This document shows, in pieces, positions 24,779 through 33,513 of a stretch of DNA of 64,000 nt. The notes beneath the pieces are model-generated. The model did no database searches. It was given only the letters and a program-made list of their open reading frames with translations, and had not been told where the DNA came from. The position numbers were made by a program, and so were the translations under genes. Numbering within the stretch: position 1 is the stretch's first letter; each line of letters starts with the position of its first letter. Source of the stretch: Anaerotruncus sp. G3(2012) (GTDB lineage Bacteria > Bacillota > Clostridia > Oscillospirales > Ruminococcaceae); the NCBI RefSeq assembly GCF_000403395.2, contig NZ_KE159657.1, positions 648,147 through 712,146 on the forward strand, read 5' to 3'.

Positions 24779-26074
24779 TTACCGGCCGGTTTTATACAGG
24801 TCAGGTGTCACCTTCACCCCGCCAACCGGACGGATCGAAAGTACGTAACAGCTGCCCTGGCCGAACACCGATTCGATGCCGGACCGATAGTCTGAGAGCA
24901 GGCTGTCGGGCACGAAACACTGGATTGTCCCGGCGAAGCCGCCGCCATGCACCCGCCATGCACCCTGCCCGGAGAGGATCTGCTCGCTCGCTGCCAAACC
25001 GAGCGACAGGCCCTGTTCATCGGGATTCTTGCAGGTGTAAACGTTTTGCAGGTACATAAACGAGCTGTGCCCGCTTTCGATCACAAGCTGTCTGAAGTGG
25101 TCAAAGTCTCCCGCTTCGAGCGCGGCAACCTCCTGTGGGACCCGCGCATCATCCGCGAAGAAGTGCGCCGCACGCAGCAGGGCGCGGTCGGTACAGCTTT
25201 TGCGCAGCTCACCGATCTTTGCATAAAACTCCGCTGGGGAGACCTCTCGAAGCACCTGTTTGCCGAACTGCGCGGCAACCGATTTCATCTCAGCGGGCGC
25301 GGCGGCGTAGTCGCCGGTCAGATCGGCGTGGTTTCCGCCGGTATCGACAATGCAGAGCTGATACCCCGACTTGGAGAAGTCAACCTCCACTTTTTTGACC
25401 TGCGGATGCGCGACATCCGCAAAATCAATGGTCACAAATCCGCCCACCGAAGAAGCGGTCTGGTCCATCAGCCCGCTGGGCTTGCCAAAGTAGACGTTCT
25501 CGGCATACTGCGCAATCTGTGCAATCTGCACCGCCGATGCTTTCTGTCCCGCGTAAAAGTGGTTGAGGATGGTGCCGACCAGGACCTCGAACGCCGCCGA
25601 GGAGGAAAGCCCCGAGCCTTTGAGCACGTCGCTGGTGGTGTAGGCGTCAAATCCGCCGATCTCCATCCCCAGCTCCCGGAACCGCGCGGCAACCCCGCGG
25701 ATCAGCGCAGCGGCGCAGTTGGTTTCTTCTTGCCGGACCGAAAGATCGGAAAGGTCGATGGTGTCCATTGGGTAGCCGGTCGACTGGATACGGATAACGC
25801 CTTCGTCGTTTTTGCCGGCGACTGCGATGACATCAAGGTTGACCCCTGCCGCGAGCACCCGTCCATGCTGATGGTCGGTGTGGTTGCCGCCCACCTCGGT
25901 ACGTCCGGGCGCGGAAAACAGTTCGGCTTCCCGTTCCCCGAACAGCCGTTCAAATTCCGCTGCCGCGCCGGCATAACGTTCGGCCTGACGTGCCGCATCG
26001 TTTTTATAAAGGTATTCGAATGTGCCGGACAGCGCGCCCGACCGGATCTGCTCCTGCAACTCTTTGGTACGCAT
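24779..26074 (-). CDS. galK: galactokinase
   Basis: 431 residues from the ATG at 26074, with GGAGG 9-10 bases upstream. GHMP kinase fold: substrate motif PGRTEVGGNHTDHQHG (56-71), ATP loop LKGSGLSSSAAFE (151-163), and VHGGGFAGTIQCF near the end. The first motif differs from the classical PGRVNLIGEHTDY by GNH for GEH, which I recall from a clostridial galactokinase clade. It phosphorylates galactose and feeds GalT just downstream. The promoter at 26245-26273 and the divergent AraC regulator suggest induction by galactose or a galactoside. Confidence 0.9.
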   Translation of the reverse strand: MRTKELQEQIRSGALSGTFEYLYKNDAARQAERYAGAAAEFERLFGEREAELFSAPGRTEVGGNHTDHQHGRVLAAGVNLDVIAVAGKNDEGVIRIQSTGYPMDTIDLSDLSVRQEETNCAAALIRGVAARFRELGMEIGGFDAYTTSDVLKGSGLSSSAAFEVLVGTILNHFYAGQKASAVQIAQIAQYAENVYFGKPSGLMDQTASSVGGFVTIDFADVAHPQVKKVEVDFSKSGYQLCIVDTGGNHADLTGDYAAAPAEMKSVAAQFGKQVLREVSPAEFYAKIGELRKSCTDRALLRAAHFFADDARVPQEVAALEAGDFDHFRQLVIESGHSSFMYLQNVYTCKNPDEQGLSLGLAASEQILSGQGAWRVHGGGFAGTIQCFVPDSLLSDYRSGIESVFGQGSCYVLSIRPVGGVKVTPDLYKTGR

Positions 26075-26244
26075 TGTTGTCTTTTCCTCCATCCCGCGGG
26101 CGGCTGAAAACAGAGCCATTCCGGCCTTCCAGCCGGCCCAAAACGGAATCGCTCTGGATTGCACCGCCAAAAGCAGATTTTGTGTGATGGCGGGAGCTGC
26201 CCGCCTCGTGAAAACAACCGGATGTTTTCAAGTTCTTTCCTTAT

Positions 26245-26273
26245 ATCGTAGCGCATTTTAAACGAAATTTCAA
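26245..26273 (-). promoter_or_regulatory. sigma-A-like promoter of galKT
   Basis: On the minus strand TTGAAA, 17 bases, TACGAT, with a 165-base leader before galK. The AraC-type gene starts about 90 bases away in the opposite direction. Confidence 0.6.
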
Positions 26274-26362
26274 CCTAAATTTTTCCCTTTTTGATGGATT
26301 TTTGTTGCAGTAAAATCACCGGCAGCACACACTATTCTGTTATAGAGAAAGGGGGAGACATT

Positions 26363-27220
26363 ATGCCATCCGAAAGTTTTAAGCGCTCCTACAAGACCAA
26401 AACCCGGGAAAGCCTGCCGGTCGCGGTTTATAACAGCGGGCTTCAGCAGTGTGACCCCGGCTATACCTGGGGGCCGGGCCTGCGTGACCACTGCCTGATC
26501 CACCATGTCACCTCCGGAAAAGGGGTTTTCCGCGTGGAGGATGCGGTCTACGAGGTGGGGGCGGGGGATACCTTTCTGGTCTATCCGGGGACGGTGGTCT
26601 CCTATACTGCTGACGTTGAGGACCCATGGGGGTACTGCTGGGTCGGGTTCAACGGTCCGGACGCCAAAATCCTGCTCACACAGACCCCCTTCACCCGGGA
26701 GCAGCCGGTGGTACGGTTCAGCGATCCGGACGCGGTTCGCGATGCGATCCAGTCGATCTATGCGGCGTCGGGCACCTCTTCCGCCTCCGAACTGCGGGCA
26801 ATCGGACAGCTTTATCTCTTTCTGGCCCTGCTGGTGGAGCAGGGTGGTCAGGAACCTTCAGGCGATTTGATGCGGGAATATTTTGAAAGTGCGGTGCGGT
26901 TCATCACCCACAACTATTCCCATCCAATCGACGTGGGGGACATCGCCTCTAATGTCGGGATCAGCCGCAGCCACCTCTATCGGGTATTCATGCAGGAGGT
27001 GGATGTTTCCCCAAACGATTATCTGACCCGGTTCCGGGTCACACAGGCGTGCGAACTGCTTGAGCGGTCCACTCTTTCGATGGCAGAGGTCGCCGCATCG
27101 GTCGGCTACAGCGACCAGCTCTATTTCTCACGGGTGTTCAAGAAGGTCATCGGCCTGCCGCCCACCCAGTATAAACAGCAGAAGCTACAAACCAGACAGG
27201 GAGGAATATTATGGAACTGA
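26363..27220 (+). CDS. AraC-family transcriptional regulator
   Basis: 285 residues from the ATG at 26363 (GGGGGAG 8 bases before). The N-terminal cupin-like ligand domain (about 20-150, with VGAGDTFLVYPGTVVSYTAD) is followed by the C-terminal double helix-turn-helix (about 185-280): DIASNVGISRSHLYRVFMQE and SVGYSDQLYFSRVFKKVIGL. Sitting divergently next to galKT, it most likely activates that operon in response to a sugar; this is inferred from position. Its 3' end overlaps mscS by 10 bases. Confidence 0.88.
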   Translation: MPSESFKRSYKTKTRESLPVAVYNSGLQQCDPGYTWGPGLRDHCLIHHVTSGKGVFRVEDAVYEVGAGDTFLVYPGTVVSYTADVEDPWGYCWVGFNGPDAKILLTQTPFTREQPVVRFSDPDAVRDAIQSIYAASGTSSASELRAIGQLYLFLALLVEQGGQEPSGDLMREYFESAVRFITHNYSHPIDVGDIASNVGISRSHLYRVFMQEVDVSPNDYLTRFRVTQACELLERSTLSMAEVAASVGYSDQLYFSRVFKKVIGLPPTQYKQQKLQTRQGGILWN

Positions 27221-28113
27221 ATTCTGTTATGGGGCTGGATACAGTGGGGGCCGGTTCTGCCGCCGAGGGGATTCAGGAGGCGGTCAGCGAGATCGTCGGG
27301 ATGGACACGCCCAACCGGTGGCGGTTCCTGTTGGAGGGCCTGAAAAGGCTCGCGCCCAAGCTGCTTACCATTGTCCTGATCCTGTTGATCGGGACCCTGC
27401 TGATCCGCATGGTGATCCGGGTTTCCCGCAGGCTGCTCGAGAAGTCAAAGCTGGAGGTCACCCTGCATAGCTTCATCCTTTCTATTTTTAAAATCTGCCT
27501 TTATACCCTGCTCGGCATCCTCGCGCTGACCATCCTGATCCCCGACGCGATCGGGTGGGTGGTTGCCCTGATGAGCGTTTTCGGTTTGGCGGTTTCGCTC
27601 GCCATCCAGGATTCCCTCTCCAACCTTGCAGGCGGCATCTCGGTGCTGTTCACCAAGCCGTTCTCGATCGGGGACTATGTGGACATCGGCGGCAGAGAGG
27701 GAACGGTTCAGGACATCCGGCTCAACTATACGGTGATCAAGACGGTGGATAATAAGGTGGTCCATGTGCCGAATGGGGATGTGGCAAAAGCACAGATCAC
27801 CAATTTTACAAGCGAGCCGATGCGCAGGCTTGACCTCGATTTTTCGATCGGCTATGAGGATGACTTCGCGCTCGCGCAGAAGCTGGTCACGGAGATGATC
27901 GCGCAGCATCCGCAGGCGTATGCTGATCCGGAGCCGATCGTGCGGATGGTCGGGCATGGAGAGTCAGCAGTGGTGCTTGGATGCCGGGTCTGGTGCGCTA
28001 CACCGGATTATTGGAACCTCAAATTTGACCTGCTCGAACAGGTCAAGGAGCAGTTCGACCGTAACGGCATTTCGATCCCGTTCAACCGGCTTTACACCCG
28101 GTCCCATGGATAA
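27211..28113 (+). CDS. mscS: small-conductance mechanosensitive channel
   Basis: 300 residues. Three hydrophobic segments (about 48-68, 83-106, 111-130), the last being the pore helix with the Ala/Gly pattern VFGLAVSLAIQDSLSNLAGG, then the MscS beta domain (FSIGDYVDIGGREGTVQDI, VHVPNGDVAKAQITNF) and C-terminal vestibule. It opens under membrane tension to release solutes after osmotic downshock. GGAGG lies 8 bases upstream. The overlap with the AraC gene suggests one transcript. Confidence 0.92.
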   Translation: MELNSVMGLDTVGAGSAAEGIQEAVSEIVGMDTPNRWRFLLEGLKRLAPKLLTIVLILLIGTLLIRMVIRVSRRLLEKSKLEVTLHSFILSIFKICLYTLLGILALTILIPDAIGWVVALMSVFGLAVSLAIQDSLSNLAGGISVLFTKPFSIGDYVDIGGREGTVQDIRLNYTVIKTVDNKVVHVPNGDVAKAQITNFTSEPMRRLDLDFSIGYEDDFALAQKLVTEMIAQHPQAYADPEPIVRMVGHGESAVVLGCRVWCATPDYWNLKFDLLEQVKEQFDRNGISIPFNRLYTRSHG

Positions 28114-28131
28114 AGCGGGTTTCTTGGGGGC

Positions 28132-28160
28132 TTGTGAAGGGAAGAAATCTATGGTATGAT
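28132..28160 (+). promoter_or_regulatory. sigma-A-like promoter of the radical SAM gene
   Basis: TTGTGA, 17 bases, TATGAT. The ATG codons at 28156 and 28159 overlap the -10 box and so cannot be the translation start. Confidence 0.7.
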
Positions 28161-28215
28161 GGAAAAATACGGGACAGTTTGTGTGAAGAAGGGGTGTTGT
28201 GATCTTTTGAGGAAT

Positions 28216-30051
28216 GTGAAAAAAGACCTGGAACGGATTCTTTTGCAGGTGCAGAAACCGTCCAGATATACCGGCGGGGAACTGGGGAGTGTTGTCAAGG
28301 ACCCGGAAAAGGTGGATGTGCGGTTTGCGTTCTGCTTTCCGGACGTTTATGAAGTGGGGATGTCCCACCTAGGCATGAAAATCCTCTATGCACTGACCAA
28401 CGCGCGGGAAAACTATTGGTGCGAACGGGTTTTCGCGCCCGACCAGGATATGGAACAGCTCATGCGGGAGCGGGGAATACCACTTTACGGTCTGGAGAGC
28501 CTCGACGCGATCGGGGAGTTCGATTTCATCGGTTTTACCCTGCAATATGAGATGAGTTTTACTGCGGTCCTGAACATGCTCGATCTGGCGGGGCTGGAGG
28601 TGCGCTCCAAAGACCGCCGCAACCTCTGGCCGGTGGTGGTAGCGGGCGGCCCCTGCGCCTGCAACCCGGAGCCGGTCGCCGATTTTATCGACCTGTTTAT
28701 CCTCGGGGAGGGGGAGGAGGTCAACCTCGAACTGATGGACCTCTATCTCGTCTGCAAAAAAGAGGGATGTTCCAAGCAGGAGTTCCTGCGGCGCGCGGCA
28801 CAGATTGAAGGGATTTATGTCCCGTCCCTCTACGAGGTGCGCTATCATCCGGACGGGACGGTCGCCGCAGTTGCTCCGCAGGAGGGTGCGCCTGCGGTCG
28901 TACACAAACGGATCATCCGCGATCTGGACAAGGTGTTCTATCCTGAAAATTTTGTGGTGCCGTTTACGCAGGCGGTGCACGACCGCGCGATGGTCGAGGT
29001 GCTGCGCGGCTGTATCCGGGGATGCCGGTTCTGTCAGGCCGGGTTTATCTATCGCCCTTTCCGCGAAAAGCAGGAAGACACGATTAACCGCAATGCGCAC
29101 ACGCTCTGCGACAATACCGGTTATGACGAGGTTTCCTTGACCTCGCTTTCTACAAGCGATTATTCCCAGCTGGAACCGCTGCTGAACGGGATGCTCACCT
29201 GGACCGAGCCGGACGCGGTCAATATCGCGCTTCCCTCCCTGCGGGTGGACAACTTTTCGAAAGAGCTGATCGACCGGGTTGCAGCGGTGCGGAAGTCATC
29301 TCTGACCTTTGCGCCCGAGGCGGGCACCCAGCGGATGCGGGATGTTATCAACAAGAATGTCACCGAGGAGGAGGTTCTGCGGACCTGCCGGACTGCGTTT
29401 GAAGGCGGGTTCACCAATGTAAAGCTCTATTTTATGCTAGGGCTCCCAACCGAGACAGACGAGGATGTGGAGGGGATCGTCCATCTGGCGCAGAAGGTGG
29501 TCGACCTGTTCTACCATCTTCCGGATAAGCCGAAGGGCAAAGGGGTCAGCGTGAACGTGTCGGTCGCCTGTTTTGTGCCAAAGCCATTCACCCCATTCGA
29601 GTTTGAACCGCAGGATACGATGGAAAATCTGCGCCGCAAGCAGAAAATCCTGCTCGAAACAGTGCGTTCCCGCAAGATCAACGTCAAATACCACGACAGC
29701 CCGACCAGCTTTCTGGAAGCGGTGCTCGCGCGCGGCGACCGCAGGCTCTGCCCGATGGTGGAATACGCTTGGCGGAGCGGTTCCAAGCTGGATGGCTGGA
29801 ACGATTATTTCCGGATGGAGCGCTGGGAGGATGCGGCGGAGGTATGCGGAATCGACCTCGCGTTCTATGCCAACCGAACCCGCAGCTATGATGAAATCAT
29901 GCCGTGGGACCACCTTGATTACGGGGTGAGCAAGGTGTTCCTGATCCGTGAGAATGAGCGGGCGCATCAGGACGCCACAACCCCGCACTGCCGGAATCAC
30001 TGCGCGGGATGCGGGGCGAACCGTCTGTTAGGGGGTGCATGTTTTGGCTGA
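28216..30051 (+). CDS. B12-binding-domain radical SAM protein (TIGR03960 type)
   Basis: 611 residues from the GTG at 28216. This start fits the family N-terminus (KKDLERILLQVQKPSRYTGG) but its ribosome binding site, TGAGGA, is close; TTG 28207 is an alternative. A cobalamin-binding-like domain (about 40-200) precedes the radical SAM core with its [4Fe-4S] cysteines in RGCIRGCRFCQAG (about 264-276). Cys-rich C-terminus: HCRNHCAGCG. The family is nearly always next to a DUF2344 gene, as here (overlap), and lies near rplS and ribosome-linked genes. The reaction is not established; tRNA or ribosome modification is often suggested. Confidence 0.85.
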   Translation: MKKDLERILLQVQKPSRYTGGELGSVVKDPEKVDVRFAFCFPDVYEVGMSHLGMKILYALTNARENYWCERVFAPDQDMEQLMRERGIPLYGLESLDAIGEFDFIGFTLQYEMSFTAVLNMLDLAGLEVRSKDRRNLWPVVVAGGPCACNPEPVADFIDLFILGEGEEVNLELMDLYLVCKKEGCSKQEFLRRAAQIEGIYVPSLYEVRYHPDGTVAAVAPQEGAPAVVHKRIIRDLDKVFYPENFVVPFTQAVHDRAMVEVLRGCIRGCRFCQAGFIYRPFREKQEDTINRNAHTLCDNTGYDEVSLTSLSTSDYSQLEPLLNGMLTWTEPDAVNIALPSLRVDNFSKELIDRVAAVRKSSLTFAPEAGTQRMRDVINKNVTEEEVLRTCRTAFEGGFTNVKLYFMLGLPTETDEDVEGIVHLAQKVVDLFYHLPDKPKGKGVSVNVSVACFVPKPFTPFEFEPQDTMENLRRKQKILLETVRSRKINVKYHDSPTSFLEAVLARGDRRLCPMVEYAWRSGSKLDGWNDYFRMERWEDAAEVCGIDLAFYANRTRSYDEIMPWDHLDYGVSKVFLIRENERAHQDATTPHCRNHCAGCGANRLLGGACFG

Positions 30052-30718
30052 ACTGTTTCAGACGACCGTCCGGGTGTTCTGGAAGAAGGAAGGTCGGATA
30101 AAATACATCTCCCACCTCGATATCAACCGCTGTATGGCGCGTGCGCTCAAACGGTCGCGGCTCCCGGTCTGGCACACGCTCGGGTTTAACCCGCACATCT
30201 ATACCACCTTCGCCCTGCCGCTTGCGCTCGGCTATGAGAGCGAGTGTGAATCGGTCGATTTCCGGTTGACCGAGCAGGTTCCGATGCAGGAGGTGGTCGA
30301 CCGGCTGAATGCGGTGTTCCCTGAAGGGATGGCCGCTTACCATGCGGCTCCGGCGGTGCAGAAACCGGAGGCGATCTGCTGGGCCGATTACCGGATCATC
30401 CAGGAGTTTGACCATATCCCTGCGGAACAGGCTGCCCGGACGCTCTCCGACTGGTGCGCGCGTCCTGCGCTGCCCGTCCTGAAAAAGACAAAAAAAGGGG
30501 AACGGATGGTTGATGTCAAGCCGCATTTTTCGGTACAGGGGGTAGAGGCACAGAACAATATCCTGACCCTTTCGGTGCGTGCAGCGGCAGGCGCGTCGCT
30601 GAACATCAACCCGACATTGGTGCTCGATACATTTGCCGCCGAGACCGGCACAGCCGCCGGCTGGCAGAGGGTGGTACGCACCGCCATTCTGGACGGGACG
30701 TTCCACGATTTCAGATAA
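30044..30718 (+). CDS. DUF2344 (TIGR03936) protein, partner of the radical SAM protein
   Basis: 224 residues from TTG 30044, with AGGGGG 8 bases upstream; GTG 30035 is an alternative. The N-terminal blocks KEGRIKYISHLDINRCMARA and LGFNPHIYTTFALPLALGYE are the family signature. In other clostridia the two genes are adjacent and sometimes fused, so the proteins probably act together on the same substrate. The start overlaps the end of the radical SAM gene by a few bases. Confidence 0.85.
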   Translation: MAELFQTTVRVFWKKEGRIKYISHLDINRCMARALKRSRLPVWHTLGFNPHIYTTFALPLALGYESECESVDFRLTEQVPMQEVVDRLNAVFPEGMAAYHAAPAVQKPEAICWADYRIIQEFDHIPAEQAARTLSDWCARPALPVLKKTKKGERMVDVKPHFSVQGVEAQNNILTLSVRAAAGASLNINPTLVLDTFAAETGTAAGWQRVVRTAILDGTFHDFR

Positions 30719-30734
30719 AATGGAGGAAAAGCGT

Positions 30735-31079
30735 ATGATTACCAGAGCAAACGAGTTGAACACATTTTCCAAGCCGTTTTTTGACGGGAAGGGCGAAGTG
30801 CAGATGCGGCAGGTTCTCCAGCCCGAGCAGTTCTGTGGACATGGCCGGCTGTTCAATCAGGTGACGATCCAGCCGGGATGCTCGCTCGGCTGGCATACCC
30901 ATCAGGGTGAGAGTGAGACCTATTTCCTGCTTCAGGGCAAGGGGCTGTACAGCGACAATGGAAAAGAGGTCGAGCTGGAAGCCGGCGACTGCGCCTACTG
31001 CCCGAGCGGAGAGGGCCACAGCATCGAAAATATCGGTTCGGAGCCGCTGGTATTTATGGCTCTGATTGTCAATGCATAA
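30735..31079 (+). CDS. single-domain cupin protein
   Basis: 114 residues from the ATG at 30735 (TGGAGG 8 bases before). Cupin motif 1 (GWHTHQGESETYFLLQGKG, about 55-73) holds the His-His-Glu metal ligands and motif 2 (YCPSGEGHSIENIG) the last His. Small cupins bind metals and sugars or act as isomerases and dioxygenases; the substrate here is unknown. It lies 16 bases after the DUF2344 gene, and the rplS promoter lies 30 bases after it. Confidence 0.85.
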   Translation: MITRANELNTFSKPFFDGKGEVQMRQVLQPEQFCGHGRLFNQVTIQPGCSLGWHTHQGESETYFLLQGKGLYSDNGKEVELEAGDCAYCPSGEGHSIENIGSEPLVFMALIVNA

Positions 31080-31106
31080 AATTTTGTGCGGCCAAGGAAA
31101 AAATGC

Positions 31107-31135
31107 TTGCTTTTTTTGGCGCGATATGGTAGACT
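31107..31135 (+). promoter_or_regulatory. sigma-A-like promoter of rplS
   Basis: TTGCTT, 17 bases, TAGACT. It gives a 5' leader of about 130 bases before the rplS start codon. Confidence 0.6.
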
Positions 31136-31141
31136 AGCTAT

Positions 31142-31262
31142 TGCATGTAATGGACGTTGTGATCCTGCAACGGGTCTTCATGCCCAGCCAACCGGCTGCA
31201 CATGTAAGCCAGACAGTCCTCTGCCGTGTGTTCGGGAATGAATGTCTGATAAAATTTAGGAG
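31142..31262 (+). promoter_or_regulatory. possible L19 autoregulatory leader
   Basis: The rplS leader is about 130 bases with no other gene in it. Firmicute rplS genes often carry a short structured leader (Rfam L19_leader) bound by the L19 protein. I cannot confirm the consensus by eye, so this rests on position and length. Confidence 0.3.
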
Positions 31263-31269
31263 GAACAGT

Positions 31270-31614
31270 ATGGACGCTTTAAAGCAGATTGCAAGCGAGT
31301 GCATCAAAGCAGAGATGCCCAAAGTCGAGATCGGTGACACCGTGAAGGTGCACGTCTGGATCAAAGAGGGCGAGAAGAAGAGAGTTCAGGTTTTTGAGGG
31401 CACCGTGATTGCGAAGAAACACGGCGGCATCTCCGAGACTTTCACCGTCCGCCGGGTGGCACATGGCTGCGGAGTTGAGAGGGTTTTCCCGATCCACTCC
31501 CCCAATATCGAAAAGGTGGATCTGGTCCGCAAAGGTCGTGTCCGCCGCAGCAAGCTCTACTATCTGCGTGACCGCGTTGGTAAGGCTGCCAAGGTCAAGG
31601 ACATCATCCGCTAA
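31270..31614 (+). CDS. rplS: 50S ribosomal protein L19
   Basis: 114 residues, the family length, from the ATG at 31270 (AGGAGG upstream). [40 protein letters not shown] and [20 protein letters not shown] are conserved L19 blocks. It sits at the interface of the two ribosomal subunits. It has its own promoter and terminator, separate from the trmD operon found with it in many bacteria. Confidence 0.97.
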   Translation: MDALKQIASECIKAEMPKVEIGDTVKVHVWIKEGEKKRVQVFEGTVIAKKHGGISETFTVRRVAHGCGVERVFPIHSPNIEKVDLVRKGRVRRSKLYYLRDRVGKAAKVKDIIR

Positions 31615-31628
31615 TCTGATTCTGATGC

Positions 31629-31667
31629 AAAAAAGCAGCCGCGATTTCTGCGGCTGCTTTTCCTTTT
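31629..31667 (+). terminator. Rho-independent terminator of rplS
   Basis: Perfect 12-base stem AAAAGCAGCCGC / GCGGCTGCTTTT followed by TCCTTTT, 17 bases after the rplS stop codon. Confidence 0.85.
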
Positions 31668-31768
31668 AAATGCGGCAGATAACAGGCCCTGGTTCCGGGC
31701 ATCTTAATAATCGAAACAGTGGAAAAACTTTTTTTGATTTTTCAGGATGCGGAAAGGCGGTGCAGAGG

Positions 31769-32371
31769 ATGAGCGGTTCATCCCGGCGTAAAAAGACGTT
31801 TCATTACGGGATCAGGCGTTCGCTCAACTGGATTTCGGCGCGGCGCACCCGCAGGAGGGAATTATTTGACTGGGTGGAATCCTGTGTGGATGCCCTCGTC
31901 CTGATTCTGCTGGCGTTCGTTTTTCTGGTGCGTACTGCTACCGTTTCCGGTTCCTCGATGGTACCGACCCTGCATGACCGGGAGCGGTTGCTGCTCTGGC
32001 AGGCGGGCTATCATGACCCGCAATATGGGGACATCGTGGTGGTTGACCGCACTGGGACCGGGGAAACACCGGTCATCAAGCGGGTGATCGGACGTGCGGG
32101 TGACCGGATTGACATTGACTTTTCAGCGGGCGAGGTGCGGCGCAATGGGGAGCTGCTTGACGAGCCGTATATTTATGAGCCGACCCACGCTTTCCGGGAT
32201 GTGGATTTTCCGGCTGTTGTGCCCGATGGGACGGTTTTTGTGCTGGGGGATAACCGTAACCACTCGCTCGACAGCCGGGACAGCTCGATCGGCATGGTAG
32301 ACCTGCGTCAAATCATGGGCAAGGCAGTATTTCGGCTTTACCCGTTTGAGGCGGCAGGCTGTATCGGGTGA
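31769..32371 (+). CDS. type I signal peptidase, first of three
   Basis: 200 residues from the ATG at 31769. A basic N-terminal tail (about 5-30) precedes one membrane segment (about 40-56) and the catalytic domain outside: Ser63 in SGSSMVPTL, Lys104 in IKRVIGRAGD, and the conserved GDNRNHSLDSRD near the end. It cuts signal peptides from exported proteins. The tail is about 30 residues longer and more basic than in the next two copies. Tandem with two paralogues, the genes nearly touching. Confidence 0.9.
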   Translation: MSGSSRRKKTFHYGIRRSLNWISARRTRRRELFDWVESCVDALVLILLAFVFLVRTATVSGSSMVPTLHDRERLLLWQAGYHDPQYGDIVVVDRTGTGETPVIKRVIGRAGDRIDIDFSAGEVRRNGELLDEPYIYEPTHAFRDVDFPAVVPDGTVFVLGDNRNHSLDSRDSSIGMVDLRQIMGKAVFRLYPFEAAGCIG

Positions 32372-32376
32372 AAAGT

Positions 32377-32940
32377 ATGACAAGGAAGGGTATGACAGCG
32401 ATGAAAAAAAAGGAGGGCCAGATCAGCGAGCTTTATGAGCTTGTGGAGTCGTTTGTCTGGATGTTGGGGGTGCTGTTGGTGGTCTGCTGTTTTTTTGTGC
32501 GGACCGCTACGGTGGACGGTGGGTCGATGTTCCCGACGCTGGAGGATCGCGAAAACCTGCTGTTGCAGGTGGCAGGATGTGGGAACGCCTCCTATGGTGA
32601 CATCCTTGTGGTCAACGCGCCCGATCTTGCAGAAAAGGTGATTATCAAACGGGTGGTCGGTCTTGCCGGAGACACGATCGAGATTGATTTTGATACCGGT
32701 GAGGTGCGGCGCAACGGGGAGCTGCTTGATGAGCCATATATCAACGAGCCGACCTGGACTTGGGAGGGGGTTGACTTCCCGGTACAGGTGCCGGAAGGGC
32801 ATCTGTTTGTGCTGGGGGATAACCGCAACCATTCCAAGGACAGCCGCTCCCCGGATATTGGGATGGTGGATGTCCGGGAGATCATCGGGCGGGCCTTTTT
32901 CCGCCTGACGCCGTTTGCCAGGGTGGGCAGTATCAACTGA
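32377..32940 (+). CDS. type I signal peptidase, second of three
   Basis: 187 residues counted from the ATG at 32377; ATGs at 32392 and 32401 are equally possible. Membrane segment about 27-42, catalytic Ser50 in DGGSMFPTL, Lys91 in VIIKRVVGLAGD, GDNRNHSKDSRS near the end. It differs from its neighbours by two Cys in the membrane segment (VVCCFF) and loss of the GYHDPQYGD loop. All catalytic residues are present. Confidence 0.88.
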   Translation: MTRKGMTAMKKKEGQISELYELVESFVWMLGVLLVVCCFFVRTATVDGGSMFPTLEDRENLLLQVAGCGNASYGDILVVNAPDLAEKVIIKRVVGLAGDTIEIDFDTGEVRRNGELLDEPYINEPTWTWEGVDFPVQVPEGHLFVLGDNRNHSKDSRSPDIGMVDVREIIGRAFFRLTPFARVGSIN

Positions 32941-32952
32941 AGGAGTTCGGAG

Positions 32953-33492
32953 ATGGAACAACAGGAAAATCCGCTGCTCGAGCTTTACGAGTGGCTGGAA
33001 TCGGGGATCGTGACAGTGGTGGGAATGCTGCTGCTCTTCACCCTGATAGTGCGTCCGGCGACGGTCAACGGTCCGTCGATGATGAAAACCCTGCACGACG
33101 GAGACCGGCTGATCCTACAGCAGGCGGGATACCACGACCCGCAGTATGGGGACATCGTGGTGATCGACCGCACCGGCACCGGGGAACCGGCGATTGTCAA
33201 ACGGGTGATCGGGCGGGCAGGGGACACGATCGACATTGATTTTACCGCACATACTGTCCGGCGCAATGGGGAACTGCTCGACGAGCCATATGTCAATGAG
33301 CCGACCGAGCTTGGTTATGATGTGGAGTTCCCGGTGACGGTGCCGGAAGGGTGCATCTTTGTGCTGGGGGACAACCGCAACAATTCGCTCGACAGCCGCG
33401 CCTCCGAGATCGGGATGGTGGATGTCCGGCGGGTGATGGGCAAAGCGGTCTTTCGTTTTTTCCCATTTGGGAAGATTGGCGGCGTGTCCTGA
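32953..33492 (+). CDS. type I signal peptidase, third of three
   Basis: 179 residues, AAGGAG 7 bases upstream. Membrane segment about 19-33, catalytic Ser42 in NGPSMMKTL and Lys83 in IVKRVIGRAGD. The usual Pro after the Ser-Met-x pattern is Lys here, near the substrate cleft, so specificity may differ. It is closer in sequence to the first copy (GYHDPQYGDIVV, RTGTGE) than to the second. rbgA follows after 21 bases, so the run probably forms one transcript. Confidence 0.9.
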   Translation: MEQQENPLLELYEWLESGIVTVVGMLLLFTLIVRPATVNGPSMMKTLHDGDRLILQQAGYHDPQYGDIVVIDRTGTGEPAIVKRVIGRAGDTIDIDFTAHTVRRNGELLDEPYVNEPTELGYDVEFPVTVPEGCIFVLGDNRNNSLDSRASEIGMVDVRRVMGKAVFRFFPFGKIGGVS

Positions 33493-33513
33493 ATACTGGG
33501 AAGGAGTTTTAGC

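Noticed and set aside
24947-26107. 386-codon plus-strand frame across galK
   Set aside because: Antisense shadow of galactokinase, whose motifs and start site are clear.
28156-28215. Upstream ATG start for the radical SAM gene
   Set aside because: The ATGs at 28156/28159 overlap the -10 box of a near-perfect promoter, so they would not be in the mRNA.
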